From positions 17,226,097 through 17,290,096 of the forward strand of contig NC_049905.1 of NCBI RefSeq assembly GCF_001411555.2: DNA of 64,000 nt. The letters run 5' to 3'. The notes under the pieces were generated by a model, which was not told where the DNA came from, did no database searches, and saw nothing but the letters and a program-made list of their open reading frames with translations. The position numbers were made by a program, and so were the translations under genes. The stretch is from Juglans regia (taxonomy: Eukaryota > Streptophyta > Magnoliopsida > Fagales > Juglandaceae). Shown here piece by piece: positions 45,973 through 56,512 of the stretch. Within the stretch, counting starts at the first letter, position 1. Each line of letters opens with the position of its first letter.

Positions 45973-46616
45973 TCATGACTGGGAGTCGGGGAGGGGAAAG
46001 GAATTAGGCATCAGGTCTCGGTCCAAAGAGTCAAGAAAGTGGAGTGAAGAGTTGCTCGGACGCAGAGACCTTAAGTCAAGTTGTGGGAGGGCGACCTCGG
46101 GATTCTCCTTGATGAAAAGGCGCATCTTCTCAAAACCCTCCCGATATCTGTGGGCCCTAGCCCTGTTGCACACCGTCCTCGCTGCTGATAATTGGGGGGA
46201 GACCTTCATAAAATCCCCCTGTGAAGAAACCAACTCAAATTCAAGTAAAGACACCTGAGAACTGCCATCAACAACCTTGGCTCGGACGAGTGCCAACTCA
46301 ACCCAGAGCAATTCCAGCTCCCCATCTACGATTTGATCTCCTCTTGACTTCGTCGAAGGGAGTTGCTAAACCTTGCAATTAGCTGATCTCTCGACTCGAT
46401 CTCCCCCTCAAGGCGCCAGCGCTCCAGCCTCGACTTACCCAACTCCCCCTCGAGTCTCTTGATCTTGCCCAAGTACTGTTTTAGTTCCTCATCTCTCCCG
46501 TCAACGTCCATGTGGGAATGAGCGACTTGATCATGGAGACAGGAGCACTCCTCCTCTTCTAAGCTTAGCCACGTGTGAATGGTTGTAAGGGCTTCGACCG
46601 TGACATCCTGCTCCAA
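45973..46616 (-). pseudogene. Antisense additional ORF of the Tat-lineage element
   Basis: Two consecutive minus-strand open blocks (46616-46326 and 46311-45973), in different frames, lie downstream of pol and opposite to it. The first is a charged, heptad-like coiled coil (ELKQYLGKIKRLEGELGKSR, with RWRLEGEIESRDQ). The second has RARAHRYREGFEKMRLFI and PEVALPQLDLRSL. Additional antisense ORFs between pol and the 3' LTR are described for Tat/Retand-type elements; their function is unknown. A small indel splits this copy. Confidence 0.65.
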
Positions 46617-47309
46617 CCGAGCCTTGGTTGCCCTCTTGTGGTCTCCGGTCGCGAACTTCCGTAGCTCCCTGACTTCCCTTTCTATCTCTACCCGTCCATC
46701 GACAATCTAGGTGCCCAGGTGATCGATCCCCTGCAATGTCTAAGCCATGAGACTATGAGGATCGAAGGAGGTGGAAGACCAAATCGGAAGGGGAAAAGGG
46801 AGGGGCATACTAGAGACAAGATCCCTCTAAGCTAGCAAGTCGTGTCTCTGACCGCCTCAAACCTAGTGGCACGTGGGCCTAAGTTGCTCCCGGATCCTCC
46901 CGTTCCCCGCTACCTCCCACCAAAGAAGGACCACTTCGGCAGAGTCGGGGAGAGGTAATTGGGCGGAGTGACGAGGACTCCCCGGTCGTCCCTTTCCTAG
47001 GCCGGGAGGCCCGTGGCGGCTAGCCGAGAAGGTTCATCGTCCATGGAAGTCTCATCATCGGCGGGGGGCCCGTCGGCCATGGGAGGTTCACCATCCGATG
47101 GCCTCCCAACTTCGTCACAACCATGGCACAGGGTGAGAGTCATGTCCCCACCGATAGGCTCTACACCCAGAACTACTTCGGTAGGTGGAACCTTCTTCTA
47201 ACCCTTGAAATCCAACACGCAAGCCCTCAACATATCTTCCAGTATCTAGATTGTCTTTTCTAACTATCCATCGGTATGCAGATGGTATGCAGTACTAAAT
47301 CTCAACTTA

Positions 47310-47683
47310 GGGGATTTTTGGAAACATATCTCATTTCATCTCATTCTCATCTCTTCTCTTCATATCTCATTTCCTTCCCAAACATCATTCAAGCACATAC
47401 ACTTTCAAACTAATCATTACAACTTTTTCAAACTAATAATTACAATTTTTCCAAATTTTCAAAAAAAAAAAAAAATCAACCTTTTCAAATTCCAAAACAA
47501 AAATAATATTAAGAAATTATATTCTAATAATATTTTAACTTTATAATATTTTTTATTCAACTTTGTTTCTCTCATTTCTCAAAATCCAATGAACACTTAA
47601 CTCAAAGTATCTTACTATTATTCACAAACTTTCTTATTACTAATCATAAATTTCTCACCTCATCTCATTCCCTAACCATCCCC
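47310..47683. mobile_element. Harbinger-type MITE in gypsy integrase
   Basis: TTA lies on both sides (47307-47309 and 47684-47686). Ends GGGGATTTTTGG and, reversed, GGGGATGGTTAGGG. Just inside are runs of ATCTCATTTCATCTCATTC. The interior is an AT-rich text shared with the copies at 63083 and 63484 (CACTTTCAAACT, TCATTACAACTTT). A 3-bp TTA duplication is typical of PIF/Harbinger MITEs. Confidence 0.75.
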
Positions 47684-47689
47684 TTAGTG

Positions 47690-48300
47690 CCCATCACTGC
47701 TTGCAAACTTTTCCAGAAATGGGAAGTAAATCTTGGGTCTTGGACTCCCGATCTGACACTATGCTTTTAGGCATAATGTGAAGACTAACTATCTCTTTAA
47801 TGTACAGTCAAGTTAACTTCCCTAGAGCATTTGTGGTAGTGATCGGAAGAAAATGGGCACTCTAAGTCAATCTATCTATGAACGCTCAAATCACATTCTT
47901 ATTGCTAGGGGTTCGGGATAACCCGACCACAAAGTCCATAGCTACATTGTCTCATTTCCATTATGGGATGTGTAGGGACTATAGACCCCCGACAAGCCTT
48001 TGATGCCCAACTTTCACCTGTCTATATGTGTTACACGTCTTGATGAAGTGGGCGATGTCTCACTTTATTCATTCCCATAAAAGATTCTTCTCCAAATCTT
48101 GTTACATCTTTGTGCTTCCCGAGTGTATTGAATATGGTGATGAATGGGCTTCTACGAGTACCTTTTCCTTAATTTTTGAATTTTTGGCTAGGATGAAATG
48201 CAAGGGTCTCTTTACTTTTTTGACCCTTCACTAAATTCCCAACAACTTTGGGTCCTTCCTCTGCTAGTCGTTTAAATCATCGTAGTCTATCGCCCTTAAG
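47690..48300 (-). pseudogene. Gypsy integrase remnant
   Basis: Fragments on the minus strand: MDFVVGL with an upstream W-K pair (about 47900-47960) marks the core-domain start, and near 47210-47275 the text QLEDMLRACVLDFKG is the C-terminal side of the core. The MITE at 47310-47683 lies between them. Many stops. Confidence 0.7.
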
Positions 48301-48548
48301 TTTGGCATCGAGGCGAGGACTCCTTATTGTGAACTTTCTACCAATAGTTTCCTCATTCATTCGAGGAGTGAGTCTACATTCGCAGATCCTTTTGCATCCC
48401 CCACTTAAGACTTCCGACTTAAAGCATCGGTGACCATATTGGCCTTCCCCAGATGATACTTGATTTTGCACCGATAGTCACTTGTAGTCTCTAGACATCT
48501 CTTCTGTCTTATGTTGAGGTTCTTCTGGGTAAAGAGATGTCCCAAACT

Positions 48549-49400
48549 CTATACCTCACAAGTTTTCCTGTAAAGGTAATGTCGCCAAATTTTCAATGCA
48601 AATACCACTGCTGTCGAATAGTAGTTCTTTTCATGGTCCTTTAGCTGCCTAGACGCGTAAGTCACTACCTTTCCTTTTTCCATCAGAACACATCCTAGCC
48701 CATACTTTGATGCATCACTAAACACCACCAATGGTTTATGCAATTCCCGCAGTGCCAATACAGAGGTTGTGTTCAATCTTCTCTTTAGTTTCTCAAAACT
48801 TCACTTGCTTAACTCAATCCATATGAACTTGGCATTTTTTCTTATCAATGCAGTGAGTGGGCTTGATAACTTAAAAAATAATTTTTCAAATCTCATATAA
48901 TAGCCGATTAGTCCCAAGAAACTCCTAACTTAGTGAAATATTGTGGGACGCTGCCAATCTATGATCGCCACAATCTTACTTGGATCCACCGTGACTCCCT
49001 CCTTGAATATCACATGCCCAATGAACTTAACTTCTTCTAATCATATAACTCTTACTTAAGGAGTTTGGCGAACAATTGGTGTTCCTTCAATTTCCCCATT
49101 ACTAATTTTCAAGTGACTCTTATGATCTTCGACATCCTTGGAATATACTATGATATAATCTATGAACACCACCACAAACATATCTAAGAATGACATGAGC
49201 ACTCTATTGATAATATCCATGAATGTTGTTGGAGCGTTACCCAAACCAAACGGCATCACTGTGAATTCAAAGTCTCCACACCTCATTCTAAATGTAGTTT
49301 TGTATATCTCACATTCCTTTATCCTCAACTGGAGATAACTGGACCTAAAGTCAATTTTAGAGAATATTGAGGCTCCCAACAACTAATCGAATAGATCATC
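48549..49400 (-). pseudogene. Gypsy reverse transcriptase and RNase H
   Basis: The RT block (49382-49056) has [39 protein letters not shown] and the catalytic region [12 protein letters not shown], where the usual FIDDIL-type box reads FIDYII, so a catalytic aspartate is lost. The RNase H block (48776-48549) has [18 protein letters not shown] and [13 protein letters not shown]. Stops lie between them. Confidence 0.85.
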
Positions 49401-49933
49401 TATCCTAGGCAAGGATACTTGTTCTTTATCGCTACTGTGTTCAATTTCTGGTAATCAATGCACATCCTAAGACTCCCATCCATCTTCTTTACGAATAGTA
49501 CCGTTGCTTTCCAAGGAGATGAACTAGGTCTAATAGATGCCTTTGCCAGTAATTCTTGTAATTGAATCTTTAATTATTTTAGCTCTGATGACACCATTCT
49601 ATAAGGTGCTTTGTGCACTGGAGCTATTCTTGGTTCTAGTTTAATTGAAAGCTCAACTTTCCTAAAAAGAGGTAATCTTGGTAAGTCCTAAACATTTTGG
49701 GAAACTTGTCTACTGCTAGTATTCCTTGTACTTCCTTAGGTTCCCTTGACTTAAGCACTAAGTGTACTAAGTAAGCCTATGGTCCTACGGCCAAATTCCT
49801 TTTTGCTTGTAATGATGATTATTCTTGGCATTGATTGTAGCTTATTGCCTTGGAATACCTTGTCATTCCCTTCGAGCATCTGAAATATTAATGTCTATTG
49901 TTGATAGTTTATACTTGCATAATGCCAAAATAA

Positions 49934-50543
49934 CTAATACATCCCTAGAATAATATCAAACTCGAGTAAATTAAACAATATTAAGTCTGCTTCCATAATG
50001 ACTCTGGCTTTTTCTAGCGAACAACTTGTAGTTACCCTGGTGCAAGATACTACCTCCCCAGTTGGTAATGCTATGGTGACTCTTTGTTGCATCATCTTAG
50101 TCCAAAGACCACTTATCCTAGCCAATCATACTAATCAATCCTTATGACTAAATGCCTTAAACACTATTGAACTAATCTAAGGTTGGGTCCATACCTGTGA
50201 TGACGCCCGCTTCTTGGATCTCTAAAGCATCCTCATCGACATCTCTTGGTGTTAACGCATCCATTCTCACCTACATGTTTTGCCTTTGGCCTCCTTGTCC
50301 CCCTATAGAGTTGATCCTTTGTCTTTGAACTGCTTGAGGGAAATCTTTAGCGTATTGCTCTACTTGGCCACACATATAGCATGAGAGTGAAGTTTGACGA
50401 TACTCTCCCTCGTAAGACCTATTGTAGTGACTGCACATTGGTGCCCTGCTTCCTAAGCGTACTCCGTGAGTAATTAGTGGGCATGCCCCCGTCCTTGTTA
50501 CAAACTTTTGGGGCATCCATGAACTGTTTCCTTCTCCCATCAA
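49934..50543 (-). pseudogene. Gypsy gag zinc knuckle and protease
   Basis: The gag end (50543-50271) shows one retroviral-type knuckle, CYMCGQVEQYAKDFP. The normal C-x2-C-x4-H-x4-C pattern has Q for the histidine and F for the last cysteine, so zinc binding is lost. The protease block (50125-49934) ends with FNLLEFDIILGMY, the flap-side strand before RT. Both are remnants. Confidence 0.8.
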
Positions 50544-51249
50544 TGTTCTCTATTTCTGGCCTGTCGTAACAACCATTAGATTGCGGTGTCGCACTTTACA
50601 ATTAAGGCCATATTCACCAGCCTCTGAAAGTCTCGTATTTCTAGACAAGCTACTTGGGTACATATGCACAGTTGTAATCTATCCTAAAACCGCTTTACAT
50701 GCATCTCTTTCGTAGGAATGAGATGAGGGGCAAACCATCCCAACTCCATAAATTTGGCAGCATACTACTAAACTGCATTCTGCCATGGATCAAATTAGCG
50801 AAGTCTTTTGATTTATGCTATCTCACTATAGCAGGAAAATACTGATCATTGAATTCTTTATTAAATCTCTCCTAAGTAATGGCTTTTTTGGATCCCAATT
50901 TCATAACCAATTGTCTCTTGGCACTCCACCAAATTGCTACCTCTCATTGGAACAAATAACTCACATACAACACCTTCTTATTCATTGTACAACTAGACAC
51001 CTCAAAAGTTCATTCGATATCCTAATCCACCTCTCCATCTTCGTTGGCCATTCATTTATGAAGAAACCCAAATACCGACAATTCAAGAATTGCTTGTAAG
51101 TACAATCTTGCTGCTCCACACGCGAGTGGTAGACTTGCTGTATCTTCATCCGTCATTGGAAAAACTCCTGTTTTCATTGGAAAAACTCGGTAATGTACCC
51201 GGAGAGGGTCCTCGGTGCTAAGGATGCCAGCCGGTCGACAACATCCCAA

Positions 51250-53450
51250 TCTTTACTTAGGGAACAACATGTGTTCAAATAATGAGCACACGTTAAGCAT
51301 AATAAATTGAAGCGAAATATGTACAGGGGTTAGTCAAAGAATAATGCTAAATGTATTAGAGATGTGTATAATTTATAACCTTGATTAAAAGTAATATCCA
51401 TATGTCATTATCACTTATTCCCAAATAATATCATACACTGTCATAAGCTTATCACTTACATCAAAACATAACAAAGCATACATAGTCCGTCGCCTAACTA
51501 AAATAAACATCTTATAATACAGAAAATGCCAATCACAAATAGGCCTCTATAACTACTCCTTAGGCTGGGCTGGTCTTTCTTCCTTGGAAAAACTGCCTGG
51601 GAGAAATCTGCATCAAGATCTACAGCTTTGATGATCGAAACCGCAAGTGAGACCACCACTGTGAGACTTCTAAGAAATTTTAGTAGGTTAAAACTTATGA
51701 TAGTACTAACAATAAGAGACAATGGAAATGAATATGCATCCATTATTTCATGTAAATAAAGATGAGAACACATATACATGCATAGCGAGGAATCATCCTC
51801 CGAGCAGAAACACAAGTATTCTTAGTCATGATGAGGAATTACCTTTTGAACAATTCACAAGTACATAAGCATGGCGATGAATCACCCTTTAAGCAAATCA
51901 TATATATGAATAGTCATTATCATAGTGAAGTATCAGCTTCCTACAAAAAATTCACAAGACCTCATCATATAAGTACCAATGGGGAATCGCTCCACCCATT
52001 CGACTTAGAGAGTCTTTCTACCTGGTCAATGTGTGAACTCATTTACCAAAACTAACCGATGGGGAATCCACCAACCAATCTGAATCGGGGAATCGCTGTA
52101 CCCAGTCAACACATAACAAAGGACACCACGTATGATCAATTTGGAGACTCTCTCTACCCGTGTTATTAAGTGAGGCCAATACGAAAACGTTCCACCCTGA
52201 TTATCACGAGGAATTTCTTTACCCATATGAAATTCGTGGCAATGTGTCATAGGAATGGCTTGGGGCCTCCTCAACCCATCTATGATTATTAGACACACAA
52301 TAAGACTCGACACTTGGAAATCACATCATCTCAATTCACATAATTCAAATTTCATCATCTAAAAAATAACAACGTAAAGATAACCAATAAACATAGTGGA
52401 GAAAGAATGCACTTTTCATGTAAGAAAGAGGTGAGATGAATATGCAAACCTTGAACTTCTAAAATACTCACAAACATCTACCCCACATTTTCAGTATGAT
52501 CGTAAGAGCTAATCTACCTAAATAGTATCTCTAATACTACGGTTGTGCTAGTGCTAATCCTTCGGTCTCATGCTCTGAGGTCACTTGCTTTCTTGATGAC
52601 TCTGACTAGAAGAAAGATTAAACACTTTACGAATATCAAAAGTGAGATGTTGACTTCTATCCAATACCTTTATATACGGCGGGACTGTCAATCACAGTCT
52701 TGACGTTCTTTGACTCTGATATAGGTGGATGAGAGACATTCGATCTCAACCGTCCATTTGCTCTTTGGACTTAAAGAAACCGAATGACTGATGGGACAAG
52801 GCGTGCATGTTCCTGTTGCTTACCTTGGGTCCAATCCCACAGTCCTTCCCCTAGTAAGAGTATCCCATGTGGCATTGGACCATACTTTCTAAGATTAGGC
52901 AATATGACTTGCAGGTCTGTAATCTTTCTTTCGTAAGCTCACTCCATATGTGACAACTTTTATGGAGTATGAGCCTTTGGGTACGATACTTGCCACCCTT
53001 TAAGCTTCTCCGTGTTATCTTGGAGAGCTTCCATGTTTGCTTCGAACTTGTCTTTGCCCGTTGCTCGTCCTGGAAAAGTTAGAGCATCATTTGCTTGTCT
53101 AGTGTAGGGCGAACCATCCTTCGTTGCTCTGTGATGTTCCGCATTTGCTAGGCTCTCTACATTGTGCTACTCGCCTTACTCCTTGATCTGTTGCACGTTG
53201 TTCGCCCGACTGCCTCCTTGTCGCTAGTGTTCTTCAAACGGAAGGGGATCTTTTCCCTCGATTCAGCGTGATCCTCACACTTTAATGAAAAGAGAATTTT
53301 GCTTTTACCATTAGCAAAGGTTTTCTCAGAGCCCTCTCTTTATCTACCTCCACTAGTAATTGGGTACGTAGTTCATTAAACAATTAGATATCAAAATAGA
53401 CTTAAATTCTTATCGAATTTAGATTTTTGGTTAACATACTGCTTGTGAGT
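51250..53450 (-). repeat. Probable 5' LTR/leader of the minus gypsy element
   Basis: No coding sequence. A TATA box (GTATATAAAGG, minus strand, 52677-52667) lies in a GC-balanced stretch, as in an LTR promoter. The part from 51790 to 52280 has several diverged repeats around GGGGAATCGCTNNACCC and GAATCATCCTCC-like units, recalling the repeat-rich LTRs at 25618 and 28532. The limits and the primer-binding site were not resolved. Confidence 0.45.
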
Positions 53451-54121
53451 AGGGCTCTTGCCTGCCGTATATGGGCTAGTAGAAGTCCTCCCCGACCCTC
53501 GGCCCTGCATGAACTGGGTGGTCCTATCGTCCCCCCATCCTTGGCCTCACCCCAATCAGTGAGTCACTATCTGCCTGTATTTGTTTAACACAGGCGGATT
53601 TCACCTTATTTTTGCCAATAATATGTCTGGATTAACCATAATCAAGATTATTTAACACAAATCAATAGATCTATGCAAAAACCCATAGCAAATTAAAGAA
53701 GTCCAACCAACTGCAACACTCTAAATCAATAAATAAATAAAAAACCCAACCAACGATAGGCAAATGCAGAAAGACTAATGTGATCTCTGTGTTGAGACCA
53801 TGAGCTCTTTACTAATATTTTAAATTCCTTCCTAGTGATCATTCTGGTTTAAGTAATGGAGCAAAATATTTCAGAATCGGTGCATTTCAGTGTACCATTT
53901 CAGGATTAACTTTATATATATATATATATATATATTTATATGTGTATATAAACTGATAACTAATAGACTAAATACATGGATATGTGAGTGTGGATCATGT
54001 ATGTGTGTGTGTGTGTATATATATATAGAATAATTGACGATTTATAAAATGAGTATACATTGAAAATATTAAAAATAGTAGAAAATATTAAAAAAATCAC
54101 AAACTTAGGTTGAGATACCAA

Positions 54122-54159
<38 letters not shown>

Positions 54160-54700
54160 AAAAAATAAAAGAGCAAAGAAATTATTAAAAATAATGATAT
54201 TAAAAAAGAGCGAGAATGAGAGGATATATTTAAAGACCTTTTAGATTTTAGAATTAATTAAATACTATTTAGATTTAAAATTTATAAAATTGAATCCAAA
54301 CTCAAAAAGATTACAAAACTACCATTAAAATGGTTCGGAATAGAATAGGGCTTGAAATGGCTAAAATTTGACCGGATGTCCGAGATGAACCAAAATTTGG
54401 AACAAAACGGAATGAGGAGGTATGGTGTACCAGGTACTACACTGGAACGGAAAATTTCGGACGAAACAGAATTGAAAACTATGGTCTTTACGCTGAAACC
54501 CGCAGAGGCTTTGTGCAGAGACCTATGCCTTTATGTCGAGAAGTAGTCTGGAAAAAAAAAAAAAAAAGCAAAGAAGAAGACGAGGAGGTGGGAGGAGAAG
54601 AAGAGATGGAAGGGGAGGCATGAGGGAAGAGGAATGCGAAGGAGCAATGGGAGGCTGAACGGAGATGGGAAAAGAATGACAATATAGGGTTATTTTTCTT
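53451..54700. other. Intergenic repeats before the UBC fragment
   Basis: Holds (TA)n at 53915-53935, (TG)n/(TA)n at 54000-54030, (AAT)n at 54120-54157 and an A-run near 54550. From 53860 to 54480 two arms with GGAACGGAAAATTTCGG-like and TTTCAGTGTACCATTTCAG text flank an AT-rich core, resembling another decayed terminal-inverted element. No gene seen. Confidence 0.5.
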
Positions 54701-55081
54701 TTGAAAAATGCTGAATACAAACGCCCAGCGTAACCGCTGGGGAGTCGGCTGCCAACATGGAAAAATGGAAATGCTGCGTTTCATTATGCATCAAAACGAC
54801 AAACGAACACAAAGTCCTCCCTCTCAAAGTTGCCCTCCCTTCCTTCGTCTTCCCACAGACGAACACAGTCCTTCGAAGCCTCCCTCCCAAACAGAGTCCT
54901 TTGTCTTCGCAGCTTAGGGTTCGCAGATTCTTCTTCTCAGCTTCTTCTTCGTATCTTTCAAACAGAGTCATTCATCTTTGCAGCGTCGTCTTCACATCGT
55001 CTTCGTAGCTTCGTTTTCTTATTTTCTTCTTTGCATCTTCTTCTTGCATTTACAAATGTTTTTTTTTTTTTTTTGTTTCAG

Positions 55082-55376
55082 GTTGAAAGTATTGTTTTGA
55101 GTATAATATCAATGCTTTCCAGTCCTAATGACGAATTCCCTGCAAACGTTGAAGCAACAGTGAGTGATCATTGACTATTGAATTTTTTCTTTATATTGAT
55201 TAGTGAAAGAATAATGTGTAGCGTTTGAATATCCCAACATATGTAGTTAATTTGTCGACCTGTGCTCTAAGATCCATGTTTGCATTTTGTATTTGCAGAA
55301 GGAATGGAGAGATAGGAGAGATGATTTCAATAAGAAGGTCAACAGGTGTGTAAGAAAATCACAAGAAATGTTATAA
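55082..55376 (+). pseudogene. UBC7/UBC14-like ubiquitin-conjugating enzyme gene fragment
   Basis: Two exon-like pieces: 55082-55159 (26 codons, starting VESIVLSIISMLSSPNDEF) and 55299-55376 (25 codons plus stop, KEWRDRRDDFNKKVNRC to SQEML). They match the last part of plant class UBC7/13/14 E2 enzymes, where the phrase is normally NDESPANVEAAKEW. The first piece follows a polypyrimidine tract and CAG and ends at a GTGAGT donor; the intron ends TTTGCAG. The E2 catalytic cysteine region and the whole N-terminal two thirds are missing. It is a captured or leftover fragment with normal splice signals. Confidence 0.85.
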
Positions 55377-55504
55377 TCCATCTTAGGACCTCTCTGGCAC
55401 CCATAAACAGCATAGAACCAGGAATCGAGTGTGTCGTTGGTAGCACAGGACAAGCACAGATCTGAAGCCACTTCAACGACCTGCGAAGAATGCCAAAAGC
55501 TTCT

Positions 55505-55710
55505 GCTTTTTCTCCTCCCACGAAGACCCACGCGATTTGCTCCCTCCTCCCACGAAGACGACCACTCGAAATCCATGAAGACCCACTCGGTTTGCTCCCT
55601 CCTCCCACGAAGAGGACAATAGAAACTAAAGCTCTGCTTTTCTCTTCCCACAAAGACGACAGAAACAAACGTTCTCCCTCTGCTTTTCTCTCCCACAAAG
55701 ATGTGCTCAT
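55505..55710. repeat. Degenerate minisatellite with CCCACGAAGACG units
   Basis: The phrases CTCCCACGAAGACCCAC, CTCCTCCCACGAAGACGACC and TCTTCCCACAAAGACGAC recur at irregular spacing of 30-60 bp. Overlapping ORFs on both strands here (such as one with VFVGGGSK and WVFVGGEK on the minus strand) are read-through of this repeat. Confidence 0.75.
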
Positions 55711-56009
55711 CCATTTACCCTTTTTTTTTTTTTTTAATATATCGACTGATGTGGCTTTAGCCACGTCATCCGATTACCCGGAAGTTCTCCACCGCCGGTT
55801 GTACGTAGAAGAACTGTTTTCTGTTATAGTGAAGTGTGGGCGAGCGGGTAGGCAGCTAAATGAGGACAGGTAAAATCCAACCCGCCATTTGCCCGCTTTA
55901 TGCTTATTTTCTACGGCATCCACCCGCCCACCCAGGTCAATGCGTGGATTTCTACCCCTATAGGCCAGGAGGATTGGATGGGCGGGCCAAAATGCGGGTC
56001 CCACCGTCC

Positions 56010-56512
56010 AACCCTACTTGTGAGAGTCGTTGTTTTGATGCAAAAGATACTGATTTATAAATAAAGTCAACTTTCATATGGCTTTTCCCAAGGCATTGAT
56101 AAACAAATGTCAAATGAGTAAATCCCATGAACTAAAAGAATGATTGCTTTAAAGAAAAAACGAAACTAAAAGAATGATTCATCTATTAACTTATAATAAA
56201 TGCATTACTTACCATCCTTCATACACAAAAAATTAAAGGCAGCTGTGCTTCTCTCTTCATGTGACCCATCTTTCAAGAACTAAGAATCTAAAGATGAGAG
56301 ATCAGCAGTAAAAGCATCAAGCCCTTTCCCAGTGATGGGTTCTTCAATTACTATGACTCAATGGTTTTGAGTGTCTGAAACGAAAATCAAGCAATATTTT
56401 GAGAGCAACTCCGTAGACTTCAAAAATATGAATACAGGAAACTTCCAAACTCTAGCATGTAGAGATAATGTAGAATGTAGATTGTGCAAGAGGTCAAAAC
56501 GAATTATTTTCC
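56010..56512. other. Short region downstream of the PPR gene
   Basis: The first part ends a repeat rich in GCGGG/CCCGC (about 55835-56015), possibly another terminal-inverted element (right end GTCCAACCCTA). The remainder is presumably the 3' UTR and downstream flank of the PPR gene. No other gene. Confidence 0.45.

Larger units (their letters stand above)
40910..47201 (+). mobile_element. Tat-lineage Ty3/gypsy element with antisense ORF
   Basis: Plus strand: LTR (about 40910-41429), priming region (41431-41449), a remnant of gag (41480-41800), then directly pol: RT (41820-42620), RNase H (42830-43440), integrase (43690-44690), a tandem-repeat block (45040-45700) and an antisense ORF region (47200-45973). 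Gag-protease is mostly deleted, since the text jumps from the gag start to just before RT. Many stops. The 3' LTR is missing: at about 47201 the sequence changes abruptly to the integrase of another element on the opposite strand. Confidence 0.85.
47201..53450 (-). mobile_element. Minus-strand Ty3/gypsy element (Del/Tekay-like)
   Basis: From high to low coordinates: LTR-like region (51250-53450), gag with zinc knuckle (50271-50543), protease (49934-50125), RT (49056-49560), RNase H (48549-48776) and integrase (47210-48300). All are on the minus strand, in the gypsy order with integrase last. It is truncated in integrase at 47201. The wording ([40 protein letters not shown]) fits the chromovirus side of plant gypsy rather than Tat. 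Full of stops. A MITE sits in the integrase. Confidence 0.85.
54710..55830 (+). repeat. Repeat-like block around the UBC fragment
   Basis: The block opens with TACAAACGCCCAGCGTAACC near 54717 and ends with CCGCCGGTTGTACGTAG near 55794; reversed, the right end (TACGTACAACCGGCGG) partly resembles the left. Between them lie a pyrimidine-rich stretch of TCTTCG units (54830-55080), the UBC exons and a purine/pyrimidine minisatellite (55505-55710). A Pack-type transposon that took up gene pieces would look like this, but TIRs and target duplications are not convincing. Confidence 0.4.

Noticed and set aside
54488..55008. Several overlapping Ser/Phe-rich ORFs on both strands
   Set aside because: They follow the TCTTCG-type pyrimidine repeats. 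Only the frame that enters the UBC exon is worth noting.
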